DNA from: Nitrospinaceae bacterium
GTDB lineage: Bacteria; Nitrospinota; Nitrospinia; Nitrospinales; VA-1
NCBI GenBank assembly: GCA_029937655.1
Contig: JAPYPK010000018.1
Span: forward strand, 1 to 21,911
DNA length: 21,911 nt
Direction: 5' to 3'
In this document: one piece after another, positions 1-8,600 of the stretch
How the letters are laid out: every line of letters starts with the position of its first letter
Numbering within the stretch: the first letter of the stretch is position 1
The notes under the pieces: generated by a model
What the model was told of the DNA's origin: nothing
What the model saw: the letters and a program-made list of their open reading frames with translations, nothing else
Databases searched by the model: none
Translations under genes and position numbers: made by a program

Positions 1-111
1 TGTGGGGTAGTAATCAAATTTGTTAGGACTATTGCTCGTTTGGTAGACTGAAGGTATTAATTTTGGGCTATAGTGTAGGACATTTAAAATATTTTTAGAG
101 CAGCGAGAGGC

Positions 112-1092
112 ATGGGTAACTCTAATAAAATAGCAGTTATTATTGTTAATTTTAATGGAAAAGAATTCTTGGGACAATGTCTTGAGTCTTTGCAACGTCA
201 GGTATTTTTAAATTTTAAAATAATTGTTGTTGATAATTCCAGTGACGACAGATCAGTGGATGGGCTTGAGGAGCGTTTTCCTGGCGTTGAGGTTATGCGG
301 ATGGATGAGAACGTAGGTTTTGCTGCTGCCAATAACTATGCCATAAAAAAAGCTGAAGGTTTTCAGTGGGTAGCGTTGCTAAATCCCGATGCTATTGCTA
401 AACCGGATTGGTTGTTAACCTTGCATATTGCCGCAGAAAAAAATCCGCGATACAATTTTTTTGGAAGCAAATTAATAAAAGAAAGTTCTCCTGAGCAATT
501 AGATGGGACCGGTGATATTTACCATTTATGTGGTTTAGCATGGAGGCGTGACCACGGGGCAGTGGAAAAAAAAAATTCTCGTCTAGCTGAAGAAATTTTC
601 TCTCCCTGTGCTGCAGCTGCCATGTATCGTCGAGATATAGTTTTGGAAGTGGGTGGATTTGATGAAAGGTTCTTCTGCTATTTTGAAGATATTGATTTGG
701 CATTTAGATTACGTTTGCTAGGTCATCGTTGTTTATATGTTCCAAACGCGAAGGTTGGACATTTCGGCTCCGCTATAGCTGGCCGGCGAAGTGACTTCGC
801 TGTTTATCATGGGCATCGCAATATGGTTTGGACATACCTTAAAAATATGCCTTCAGAATTGCTCTGGCGTGGGTTACTGCAGCATTTGCTGGTAAATTTT
901 GCATCGTTAATTTGGTTTTCGCTGCATGGACAAGCGGGTCCAATTTTCAGGGCTAAAAGGGACGCGTTGTTAGGTTTAAGACAAACTATAAAGCAAAGGA
1001 AATCCATTCAGAAAAACATAAAAGTTACCTCGGAAAACTTAAAGAAGGTTTTGGCTACGGATTGGTTTCTCCCATACTTTAAAAATAGATAA
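112..1092 (+). CDS. GT2 family glycosyltransferase (rhamnosyltransferase-like)
   Basis: This 326-aa protein is an inverting GT-A glycosyltransferase of the COG1216/GT2 type, which adds a sugar from a nucleotide donor to a cell-surface glycan at the cytoplasmic face. The fold is visible as the N-terminal strand VIIVNFNG (about residues 9-16), DNSSDD (41-46), NVGFAAANN (67-75), the metal-binding NPDA (91-94) and the acceptor/catalytic motif FEDIDLAFRL (191-200). A hydrophobic stretch near residues 257-270 may touch the membrane. The ATG at 112 is preceded by AGAGG, one of the few Shine-Dalgarno-like sites in the window. A run of ten A at 566-575 lies inside the gene. The next + strand gene is 361 nt away, so it may be transcribed alone. 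The family is clear; the sugar and acceptor cannot be read from the sequence. Confidence 0.9.
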   Translation: MGNSNKIAVIIVNFNGKEFLGQCLESLQRQVFLNFKIIVVDNSSDDRSVDGLEERFPGVEVMRMDENVGFAAANNYAIKKAEGFQWVALLNPDAIAKPDWLLTLHIAAEKNPRYNFFGSKLIKESSPEQLDGTGDIYHLCGLAWRRDHGAVEKKNSRLAEEIFSPCAAAAMYRRDIVLEVGGFDERFFCYFEDIDLAFRLRLLGHRCLYVPNAKVGHFGSAIAGRRSDFAVYHGHRNMVWTYLKNMPSELLWRGLLQHLLVNFASLIWFSLHGQAGPIFRAKRDALLGLRQTIKQRKSIQKNIKVTSENLKKVLATDWFLPYFKNR

Positions 1093-1453
1093 TTAATACG
1101 AGGCAGGCGAAATGATCCTTAATATTAGTATAGTTTAGGGAATTGATTTAATAGGTCGATGATTTTTGTGTTAGAACTTAATTTAAGTGGTGCCTTGAGA
1201 TGCCTGTTTCTTCTGTGTGGGTTACTCCCCGTCCACTAGTGGTTCTGCCGCAATGTATAAATAGCTGCATGGCCCTAGAGCTGTATATATGTAAAAAATT
1301 CCAGAAAGTTAATATTTCTGCATAGCTAAATATATTGACAATAAAGTTTAGTTTAAAAAGGGTTACACTTTTTCCTCATTTTTTCCGATTATAATCCAAG
1401 GAAGAAAGTTTGCAGGTTTGTTTAGTTTATTTTAGGGCTTTAACTTTAATACA
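1093..1453. other. 361-nt gap without a convincing gene
   Basis: Between the two GT2 genes I see no supported gene. The stretch holds a 41-codon ATG ORF (1200-1325, +) with no ribosome site, a short inverted repeat CAGAAA/TTTCTG (1302-1307 and 1315-1320), and a consensus-like TTGACA at 1335-1340. The only fair -10 match after it, TACACT at 1364-1369, lies 23 nt downstream, too far for an ordinary sigma-70 promoter. The last 130 nt are strongly AT-rich and probably contain the promoter of the 1454 gene, but I cannot place it. Confidence 0.4.
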
Positions 1454-2137
1454 ATGAAACTATCAATAGTTATTCCAGTTTATAACGAATCGGCGACCAT
1501 ATGTGAGGTTATTAAAAGAGTCGACGAAGTAACTGGTGAAAAAGAAGTCATAATAGTTGATGATTGTTCTACCGATGGGACTCGAATCCTTCTTGAGAAA
1601 TATGAAAAAAGAGAAGGTTTTGAAATTATATATCAGACTAAAAATAGAGGAAAAGGGGCGGCTCTGCGTGCAGGTTTTAAAATTGCAAAAGGTGAAATTG
1701 TGATTATTCAAGATGCAGATCTAGAATATAATCCAAAAGACTATCCTGTGCTACTGGAGCCTATTCTAGATAAACGTGCCGATGTTGTCTATGGTTCCCG
1801 CTTTCTAGGGGGTCCTCATAGAGTTTTATTTTTCTGGCATTATTTAGGTAATATGTGTTTGACCACTCTGTCAAATATGCTTACTAATGTTAATCTGTCC
1901 GATATGGAAACCGGCTACAAAGTGTTTAGAAGGAAAATCCTTGAATCCATTACATTAAAGTCCAATCGTTTTGGGTTTGAGCCAGAATTTACGTCCAAAG
2001 TGGCCCAAAAAAACTTTGTAATTTATGAAGTTCCCATCTCTTACTCTGGTAGGGATTATTCGGCAGGAAAAAAAATAAACTGGAAAGATGGTGTCGCTGC
2101 TTTGTGGTTTATCTTTCGTTTCCGCTTCTTTGACTAG
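1454..2137 (+). CDS. DPM1-like GT2: polyprenyl-phosphate sugar synthase
   Basis: This 227-aa enzyme belongs to the dolichyl-phosphate mannose synthase-like branch of GT2, which moves a hexose from a nucleotide sugar to a polyprenyl phosphate at the cytoplasmic face of the membrane. Visible motifs are IVIPVYNE (about residues 5-12), VDDCSTDGT, RGKGAALRAGF, the metal-binding QDADLEYNP, and the typical C-terminal block with METGYKVFRR and GFEPEFTSKV. It has no C-terminal membrane pair, so it is the short soluble or peripheral form. The product, a lipid-phosphate sugar, is the donor type used by GT-C enzymes, and one such protein starts 132 nt downstream at 2270 while a TMTC-like one is encoded convergently. 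No Shine-Dalgarno sequence precedes the ATG. The donor sugar (mannose, glucose or other) cannot be told. Confidence 0.9.
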   Translation: MKLSIVIPVYNESATICEVIKRVDEVTGEKEVIIVDDCSTDGTRILLEKYEKREGFEIIYQTKNRGKGAALRAGFKIAKGEIVIIQDADLEYNPKDYPVLLEPILDKRADVVYGSRFLGGPHRVLFFWHYLGNMCLTTLSNMLTNVNLSDMETGYKVFRRKILESITLKSNRFGFEPEFTSKVAQKNFVIYEVPISYSGRDYSAGKKINWKDGVAALWFIFRFRFFD

Positions 2138-2154
2138 TTAGAAAAATGTTGTGT

Positions 2155-2183
2155 TTATAGCTGCCTTGAAAAAATAGCTATAA
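2155..2183 (+). terminator. possible weak intrinsic terminator
   Basis: A perfect 8-bp inverted repeat, TTATAGCT (2155-2162) and AGCTATAA (2176-2183), lies 18 nt after the stop of the 1454 gene and is followed by TTTT. The stem is AT-rich and the T tract short, so termination would be inefficient. It could equally be an operator or a chance palindrome in AT-rich DNA. Confidence 0.25.
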
Positions 2184-2269
2184 TTTTAGATGTCCTTAGG
2201 GTGCGCAGAGTTTTTTTGGTTAATTGTTACAGGACTTTACATTAAAATACCTGCTACTCCTCATACCTA

Positions 2270-4462
2270 ATGTTTTATAAAAATATTTTCTTTTATGGAT
2301 TTTGGTTATTTTTAACCATTCTACTCGCTTATTGGTTCTCCTATCCTCTAGATGCCTTTAGCCGGCATAACTTTTTTTGGGGGAAAGATCAAGTTCCTAG
2401 CTTGTGGGTTTTGAATTGGCAGTTAACTCAGTTAAGTTCTGGGAATTTTGATCAATTATTTACGGGCAATTCGTTTTATCCTCTTGATCGACCAATTTAT
2501 TTTAACGTTTCAACTTTTTCAACAGCTCTTTTTACTCTTCCTGTTTTTCTTGCAACAAAAGATCCTTACATCTGTTATGCAGTGGCGGTTTTTTCTTCAT
2601 ATATTTTGTGTTCAACAGGGATGCTCCTACTGGCAAGACATTTAAAGCTTGGTTATGCAGCTTCTTTTTTAGCAACGTTGGTTTTTTCTTTTAGTGAATC
2701 TCGTCATGGTGTTTCAGGTTATATTCATTTATTAACTATTCAGTGGATGCCTTTCACGCTACTTTTCGTGCACAAATACTTTGATGAGGGAAGACGGGTT
2801 TTTCTTTACTGGGCTTCTATATTTTATTTGATGCAAATCATGGCATCGGCCTACCACGGAATTTTCTTTTCCATGATTCTCCTATTATTTGTTTGTATTT
2901 TAGTTTTCCAGCAGGATAACTTTAGGTTTGAAAAATTTTCTTTAGATGCGGGTCCTCCAATTTTAATAGTTGGAATGATTGCCAGTATTTATTTCATACC
3001 CTATCTGAAGGAGGCCCATGAATTTGGGTTCATAAGAACTATCGCAGAGCAATCGGCATTCGGAGCCCCTCTTACCACTTTCTTTTCTTTGCCTAGTTCT
3101 TATTTTTTTGGTTCTTTGACTTCCCACTTGAACCACATTGACGGGAATACATCACCTAGGTACCTACCAATGCTGATGACCGTTGCTGCTTTATTGATTC
3201 TAAGAAAAGCAACGCCCATTAAATTTTTGTTTAGCTCAAAATTAAAAAAACTTGCCTTGGGAGTAATAATTTTGACCCCTATAGTTTGGATTTTAAGGTC
3301 TTCTATAGCTACTTTAGGGGGAGAGGTATACTCTGATCTTTATTTGCATCCACAGTTAGTAAATACTGCCATATTCACTCCTTTTTTTTTGATTACGACA
3401 GGGTATTTCTTTACGAATAAATTTTTTAGAAAGATTTATCAGGGCTTGCGCCTGGAAACTTTTTTTCTATTGTACTGTTCTATAGCAATGTTGGCATTTG
3501 TTGTTTCTCTGGGGCCGATCGTAAAGCTGTATGGGAATCAACATTTTATGGTTAACCCAATTGCGACCTTTTTATACTACGTGTTCCCGGGTTTGTCTTC
3601 GGTTCGTGCTATCTCAAGAATGGCCATCCTAATTCCTTTAGGTTTGGGAATAACTGCAGGGATCTCATATGAGATAATAAGAGACTGGTTGGATAAGCCA
3701 TCTTTAAAAAAAATATTTTCATTTTCGGTTTTAATCATTCTTATATTGGAACTATATCCTGCGAAGGGTTTATATGCGCCGTATAAACAACCCAGAAACG
3801 AAATACCTGAGGAATATACGTGGTTAAAGCAGGCTCCAAGTGGGCCTGTTTTAGAATGGCCGGTTAGCAAGACTTTTTTAGGTGATGCAGTTTATCTAGA
3901 GAGGTCGATGGTACATCAAAAAAAGCTGATCAATGGGTATGCTGCTTTTGAGTGGGAAGGTCGAAAGAAATTAGCTGAATTGACTGATCTTTCGAATAAA
4001 AGCGCATTGTTGTCGCTTTATGCCTTCGGAGTTCGTTATTTGGTGATCCATCGAATTGGAGGAGATTTCCCAGAGTGGGCAGGAAAAAACCTCGGGGAAT
4101 TCGATCAAATAAAGGTATTTAATAACGCATTGGTGTATCTGAATAAAAATGCAAAAACGAACTTTCTTCCTCAAAATTTCTTAGATTACTGCGCTATTTC
4201 AGTTAAAAATACAAATGACAAGCATCGGTTGATTCTTAGGTTTAACTCCCCAAGCGTACATTACGTAAGCAAAAATAAAAAGCAGTTAAGGGTGAGAATT
4301 GACTGGGAACCTGATTCTATTTCATCTTATTACGAGTGGTCTTTTTACCCTACCTTATGGCGTGATGGTGACAGTTATGAACTGATATTAGATGAAAGCA
4401 CAGATCGCGTTCTTGGGTTTGTCGAATTAGCATATTCAGCCTCGGAGAAAAAAAATATGTAA
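2270..4462 (+). CDS. polytopic membrane protein, probable GT-C glycosyltransferase
   Basis: This 730-aa protein has an N-terminal multi-spanning region (about residues 7-495, roughly 10-12 hydrophobic segments) and a soluble C-terminal region of about 230 residues. After the first membrane segment comes a loop with GKDQ (D40), the place where GT-C enzymes carry their catalytic acid. The next stretch, around FYPLDRPIYFNVS, resembles the first periplasmic loop of YfhO-like or other uncharacterised GT-C proteins. I therefore infer a periplasm-facing transferase using a lipid-phosphate sugar, which fits the DPM1-like synthase just upstream. The start is the first ATG of the frame, and there is no Shine-Dalgarno site before it. 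The family assignment rests on topology and loop pattern only, so a flippase-like or structural role is not excluded. Confidence 0.7.
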   Translation: MFYKNIFFYGFWLFLTILLAYWFSYPLDAFSRHNFFWGKDQVPSLWVLNWQLTQLSSGNFDQLFTGNSFYPLDRPIYFNVSTFSTALFTLPVFLATKDPYICYAVAVFSSYILCSTGMLLLARHLKLGYAASFLATLVFSFSESRHGVSGYIHLLTIQWMPFTLLFVHKYFDEGRRVFLYWASIFYLMQIMASAYHGIFFSMILLLFVCILVFQQDNFRFEKFSLDAGPPILIVGMIASIYFIPYLKEAHEFGFIRTIAEQSAFGAPLTTFFSLPSSYFFGSLTSHLNHIDGNTSPRYLPMLMTVAALLILRKATPIKFLFSSKLKKLALGVIILTPIVWILRSSIATLGGEVYSDLYLHPQLVNTAIFTPFFLITTGYFFTNKFFRKIYQGLRLETFFLLYCSIAMLAFVVSLGPIVKLYGNQHFMVNPIATFLYYVFPGLSSVRAISRMAILIPLGLGITAGISYEIIRDWLDKPSLKKIFSFSVLIILILELYPAKGLYAPYKQPRNEIPEEYTWLKQAPSGPVLEWPVSKTFLGDAVYLERSMVHQKKLINGYAAFEWEGRKKLAELTDLSNKSALLSLYAFGVRYLVIHRIGGDFPEWAGKNLGEFDQIKVFNNALVYLNKNAKTNFLPQNFLDYCAISVKNTNDKHRLILRFNSPSVHYVSKNKKQLRVRIDWEPDSISSYYEWSFYPTLWRDGDSYELILDESTDRVLGFVELAYSASEKKNM

Positions 4463-4560
4463 ATTCTTCGTAAGACTGAGTTGACTTGAATGGGGTTATT
4501 TTAAATTTTCAGTCATTTGTTTTAAAGGATATGAGATTTTATGATGCTAAAATACTATTT

Positions 4561-4606
4561 AAAAAAAAGAAGCCCGAAATTGATAGTCAGGGTAAAGAAT
4601 TCAGGG
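4561..4606 (-). terminator. possible intrinsic terminator of the - strand glycan operon
   Basis: Read on the - strand, CCCTGAATT (4606-4598) can pair with AATTTCGGG (4581-4573) with one mismatch and one G-U pair, followed by CTTC and eight T (4568-4561). The upstream arm overlaps the last codons of the TMTC-like gene, whose stop is at 4587-4589. The layout suits a terminator, but the stem is imperfect and the loop is 16 nt long. Confidence 0.35.
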
Positions 4607-6638
4607 TGTGTTTAATTCTACTTGTGACTTCTTGGCTGGTTGAAAGCTTCAAGGCTTTTTCAAGATGCCGGCTCGCTTCAATCGGATCACCATTAGTTTG
4701 AATAAGTAAATTTCCTAGGTTGTAGTGGGCATCGATTAGGTTTGGGGAAATTGTTATGGCCTGATGAAGTTCTTCTAACGCAAGGTTAAAATCTTTTTTC
4801 TTGATGAAAATTAAAGCTCTATTGTTATGAACTTCTCCTTTAAGCTTTGGTGTATTTCCTATTAGACTATACTCACGGAGTGCTTTATCCTGTTTTCCAA
4901 TTGCCGAAAAAATACTGGCTAGAACGAAATGCCCAGGACCAGATTCGGGAACACGTTTAAGGTAATTGTTGATAGAAACTTCAGCCTCTTTGTAGAGTTT
5001 TAGTTTTAATAGTAGGCGGGCTTTGTTTATATAGAGTTCTGCTGGAACCTGGTATCCCCATCGATAATTTTTGTACAAGCCTTCTGCTTTTTCGTAGGAT
5101 TCTTTGGCTGCTAAGTTGCGCCCTTGGGAGGCGAGAAGAGTTCCTAGGTTAAAATGATTTGTGGGCTGAGAAGACTTTGCTCTTATCCCAGATTTAAATT
5201 CCTTTTCAGCTTTCAGATAATCCCCCAGTTGAAGATAAATAGAACCAAGGTTGCTGTGAGCGTAAGATATGTAGTGTGGAGAAGCCTTGGATTTTGTTAG
5301 TGCCTGTAGTATTGTAAATGCTTTCGCGTAATTTTTTTCAGCTATATAAAAATGACTTAAATTATGGAGAGCGCGAAGTTTTCCAGGTGATTTTTGTAGA
5401 GTGTCTTCCCAAAGAAGAATATTAGATCTGTATAGCAGGTTCCTTTTGTGTAATAGCATTATCTGGAAAATAAAAAAAATAATTAAACAGTATGCGCCAA
5501 TTTTTTTTACGACTAGTTGGTTGTGGTTTGCCAATACGAGTCGATGAATTGTGATGGCGAGTAAAAACAGGATTCCAAAAGAAGGTAGGTAGAGATTGCG
5601 TTCGCTCAAAAGGTCGGTTCTTGGGAGAATGCTGTTGGTTGTAGCTAAGGTTATCAAAAACCAGAAGAAGCAAAAAGAAACCAGTATAAGTCGTTTAGGG
5701 GAATATAACGCAATTGTTAAAATAACTCCCAGTGCAAATAAGAAAGTAGCAATGGGGAGTGTATTGGTAGCAAAGAAAGTGTTAGGAAAATCATAATCAA
5801 AAGTTAACCCGACTGGGAGTAAGATAAGTCGGGCTCCGTGTCCAATAATTTGAATTTGCTTAAACCCATACTCGAAGTCTATTCTTTGCCACCAATCAAC
5901 GATCATGCTTTTCATGGAAAGAACCTTGAATACTGAAATCGTTGCGCATAAAAATAATGGTAGGTAAAAAAACAACAATCGATTTTTGAGTGATGTCCAG
6001 TATTCATTACGCATAAAACAAACATCGTATAGAAGTAACGCTGCTGGAAAAGTTAGGGCAGTTTCTTTGCATAAAATAGATGCTAAAAAACAAACTAAGG
6101 ATAAAAGGTAAAGTAAAAACCTTGGGGTTGGTTTTTGTTTGCGAAAACTTCCAAGAATGAAGGATAGTAAGGCGGCAAGATAGAAAAAACTGCTCATGCC
6201 AGTTGCCCTTGCTGAAATATAGTTTACGGTTTCAGATTGAATAGGGTTGATTGAAAAGAGCAGAGTTGTAATGCTTGCAATTGAAAGGGCCTCTTTTTTT
6301 TCTAATGAAAGGCTTTTTTGGGCAGTGAAGAATGCGATGAAGAAGATAACAATTGAAGTGAAAATATGAAGAGTAATGTTGACCAAGTGATAGCCGAACG
6401 GATTTAGTTTGCCTTTTGAGTAATTAAAGATAAGGCTTGAATAAAATAAATGTCTATAGCGAGGAGGGTAAAGATTGCTATACAAATCGCCCGTTGCTTT
6501 TTGTGCAACTTCAAATTTGATGACGACTTCATCATCGAAGTTAAAAGGAGCGTGAACTGTGCTTGAGTATAGAAGTGAAATAATGACAGCTAATAGAGCA
6601 AAGAAAACCACTCCCCGCCTATTTAAATCAGTTTTCAT
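4587..6638 (-). CDS. TMTC-like GT-C glycosyltransferase with C-terminal TPR repeats
   Basis: This 683-aa membrane protein has about ten hydrophobic segments (residues 9-400) followed by roughly seven TPR units (about 421-675). Motifs match the eukaryotic TMTC1-4 O-mannosyltransferase type: FNFDDE right after the first membrane segment (D35/D36, the expected GT-C acidic pair on the outer side), NPIQSETVNYISARA (131-145), CKETALTFP (190-198) and LSERNLYLPS (344-353). By family logic it would move a sugar from a polyprenyl-phosphate donor to a protein or glycan in the periplasm, with the TPR domain holding the acceptor. Its ATG lies inside the end of the WecA-like gene (11-nt overlap), so translation is coupled. 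The fold and kinship look good; activity and substrate are inferred. Confidence 0.8.
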   Translation of the reverse strand: MKTDLNRRGVVFFALLAVIISLLYSSTVHAPFNFDDEVVIKFEVAQKATGDLYSNLYPPRYRHLFYSSLIFNYSKGKLNPFGYHLVNITLHIFTSIVIFFIAFFTAQKSLSLEKKEALSIASITTLLFSINPIQSETVNYISARATGMSSFFYLAALLSFILGSFRKQKPTPRFLLYLLSLVCFLASILCKETALTFPAALLLYDVCFMRNEYWTSLKNRLLFFYLPLFLCATISVFKVLSMKSMIVDWWQRIDFEYGFKQIQIIGHGARLILLPVGLTFDYDFPNTFFATNTLPIATFLFALGVILTIALYSPKRLILVSFCFFWFLITLATTNSILPRTDLLSERNLYLPSFGILFLLAITIHRLVLANHNQLVVKKIGAYCLIIFFIFQIMLLHKRNLLYRSNILLWEDTLQKSPGKLRALHNLSHFYIAEKNYAKAFTILQALTKSKASPHYISYAHSNLGSIYLQLGDYLKAEKEFKSGIRAKSSQPTNHFNLGTLLASQGRNLAAKESYEKAEGLYKNYRWGYQVPAELYINKARLLLKLKLYKEAEVSINNYLKRVPESGPGHFVLASIFSAIGKQDKALREYSLIGNTPKLKGEVHNNRALIFIKKKDFNLALEELHQAITISPNLIDAHYNLGNLLIQTNGDPIEASRHLEKALKLSTSQEVTSRIKHTLNSLP

Positions 6639-7716
6639 GACATTTTTCTTTTTTTTTCTTTTCTAATCGTTTTAAGAGATAAAGAAAAACTGCAATATTA
6701 CTTATTATGAAAAGAAAATAGACCGGTATAAAATTTGGAATTAGATTTATGGTGTGAGCAGGTAATAGCACGGTAAGATTAAAATAAAAACAAATGATAA
6801 ATAAAATAATAATCGTCTTTAATTGGGAAAAGCCGAGTTTTTCTAATCGGTGGTGAAAGTGCTGAGCATCTTTTGAGAAAGGACTAGTGCCCTTCAAGAG
6901 CCTTCTAAAAAAAGCAACGATAGTATCTAAGATTGGGATTAATAGAGTGATGATGGGAATTAGGTAATAGATTTCATCTGTGTGTTTTTGGCTGAGAGGT
7001 AAAAGAGTGATTAACGAAATTAGAAGCCCAAGGGGAAGACTCCCTGTATCACCCAGGATAATCTTTGCTGGTGGAAAATTAAAAATTAAAAAACCCAAAA
7101 CGCTACCTGTAAGAATTACAGCTAAGAACGAGGCTTCTACCATATTACGTTCAAGGTAAACAAAACTTAAAGTAACGCAAGACAAAAGAATTAATCCGCA
7201 GGCCAAACCATCAATACCGTCAACCAGGTTAATTGAGTTTGTGATTCCCACGATCCAAAAAACTGTTAGTAAGATCGAAAATGATCCTAAATCTATAACA
7301 TCACCTATTCTATCAATCTGGAATCCAGCTAAAAATAAAATAATTGCTATTATTACTTGCCAAAGAAATTTTATCCTTGGGGAACAGTGATAGATGTCAT
7401 CATAAATACCTAGAGCCGTCATCATGCTCACGCCCAGGGTGATTTTTTGAAATAGATGAAGATTTTCTTGATTAATCCAACCAGTAAAATAAAAAAACCA
7501 AAGAACCAAGAGGAAAGACAGAATGACAGGAATTCCACCAAAGGGAAGTACGGGTTTTCCCATCGCAAGCATTAATTTGTTAAGCGGATGTGTAAGTATC
7601 CTTACCTTGCTAAATATTAGTATAAGAGTCAACGTTAGTACAAATACAGCTACTAGGGAAACTCCATAACCCAAAAAGTACATCGAACTAGAAATTAGCG
7701 GGCTTTCAATGGTCAT
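6628..7716 (-). CDS. WecA/TagO/MraY-type polyprenyl-phosphate sugar-1-phosphate transferase
   Basis: This 362-aa polytopic enzyme transfers a sugar-1-phosphate, usually GlcNAc-1-P, from UDP-sugar to undecaprenyl phosphate, the first membrane step of O-antigen, teichoic acid or enterobacterial-common-antigen-type glycans. Visible family motifs in order are KPVLPFGG (54-61), the catalytic pair DD (106-107), NLVDGIDGLA (163-172), LGDTGSLPLG (221-230) and the cytoplasmic HFHHRL (286-291). Length and about ten membrane segments fit the WecA/TagO branch. MraY itself is unlikely because no cell-wall genes are nearby. The start ATG overlaps the TGA of the upstream GT2 as ATGA, and the 3' end overlaps the TMTC-like gene by 11 nt, so the three genes form one coupled operon. 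The lysine-rich C-terminus is encoded by a 9-A run. The sugar specificity is inferred. Confidence 0.92.
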   Translation of the reverse strand: MTIESPLISSSMYFLGYGVSLVAVFVLTLTLILIFSKVRILTHPLNKLMLAMGKPVLPFGGIPVILSFLLVLWFFYFTGWINQENLHLFQKITLGVSMMTALGIYDDIYHCSPRIKFLWQVIIAIILFLAGFQIDRIGDVIDLGSFSILLTVFWIVGITNSINLVDGIDGLACGLILLSCVTLSFVYLERNMVEASFLAVILTGSVLGFLIFNFPPAKIILGDTGSLPLGLLISLITLLPLSQKHTDEIYYLIPIITLLIPILDTIVAFFRRLLKGTSPFSKDAQHFHHRLEKLGFSQLKTIIILFIICFYFNLTVLLPAHTINLIPNFIPVYFLFIISNIAVFLYLLKRLEKKKKEKCHEN

Positions 7717-8600
7717 TTAATTAAATTCAGTAAGATTTGCAAAAGACACCGAGCCATTATTATCGAATTAATCATATACTGTATAATTAAGCTTGTTTTG
7801 CCGTATTTTTGGTTGTAGTAAATCATTCCTTGATGTCGCTTAATAATTACCCGAGAAGTCGAACATGTATTGCTAGATGAAATTTTATGAAAAATTTTCG
7901 CATTTGGAAAATAAACAACTCGGAGCCCTTGTTTTTTTATGACTTGGCATAGATCAACATCTTCTATGAATAAAAAATAATTTTCGTCAAAACCATTAGC
8001 CTTTTTTAAAGTTAACTCGGACATCATCATGCAGCAGCCTGAAACCCAATCTACTGAGCAAATAGAATCATGGTCATAATCTAGCATCAAATAATCTCTT
8101 GAGTAACGATTGTTCGGAAAAAGCTTCGTCGTCAGGGAATATCTATTGAACAAGCCCGACCAAACTGTCGGGAATTTTCTACAAGAAAACTGGGTTGTTT
8201 GGTCTGGATTTAATACCTTGGGACCAAGGATTCCAATGGCAGAATCCGATCGAATGTAATGCAGCATTGATTCGACAGCATCTTCTATAACTATGGTATC
8301 TGGGTTAATAAAAAGGAGGAAATCGCCGCTTGCTATTTTAGCACCTTGATTGTTAGCCCGCGCGAACCCCACATTTTTTGAATTATTAATGAACTGAATT
8401 TTCGTATAGCGTTTTAAAATGGATTCGAGACCATCGTCTTTAGAGCTATTGTCAACTAGGATGACCTCAAATTGTATTTTTTTGATTGTCTTGTAAACTG
8501 ATTCAAGACAGTTGTCCAACATGTGGCTATGGTTGTAATTGACTATGATTATGGATAAGTCCACGGGATTCAGTTGGTGAGTATACGGGAAGGTAACCAA
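7713..8600 (-). CDS. GT2 family glycosyltransferase (WbbL/rhamnosyltransferase-like)
   Basis: This 295-aa inverting GT-A transferase is first in a coupled operon with a sugar-1-phosphate transferase, the usual place for the enzyme adding the second sugar to the lipid carrier (rhamnose in WbbL). Motifs are LSIIIVNYN (about 15-23), VDNSSKDD, NVGFARANN, the metal-binding INPDT and FIEDVDLCQVIKK near residues 206-218, with DWVSGCCMMM before it. The longest frame begins with a TTG codon (8600). A GTG at 8564 would start the protein directly at the first beta strand, as is common in this family. Neither has a Shine-Dalgarno site and no ATG is available, so the start is uncertain. The nearest divergent gene begins at 8938. 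Confidence 0.9.
   Translation of the reverse strand: MVTFPYTHQLNPVDLSIIIVNYNHSHMLDNCLESVYKTIKKIQFEVILVDNSSKDDGLESILKRYTKIQFINNSKNVGFARANNQGAKIASGDFLLFINPDTIVIEDAVESMLHYIRSDSAIGILGPKVLNPDQTTQFSCRKFPTVWSGLFNRYSLTTKLFPNNRYSRDYLMLDYDHDSICSVDWVSGCCMMMSELTLKKANGFDENYFLFIEDVDLCQVIKKQGLRVVYFPNAKIFHKISSSNTCSTSRVIIKRHQGMIYYNQKYGKTSLIIQYMINSIIMARCLLQILLNLIK

Noticed and set aside
1..51. Open frame from the window edge to a TGA at 49-51, possibly the tail of an upstream gene
   Set aside because: Sixteen codons give no recognisable motif, and the other + strand frames close early by chance, so coding cannot be told from noise.
1200..1325. 41-codon ATG frame in the gap between the first two GT2 genes
   Set aside because: There is no ribosome site and no recognisable composition, and it lies in a region full of short frames.
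1335..1369. Promoter from TTGACA to TACACT before the DPM1-like gene
   Set aside because: The 23-nt spacing is outside the normal sigma-70 range.
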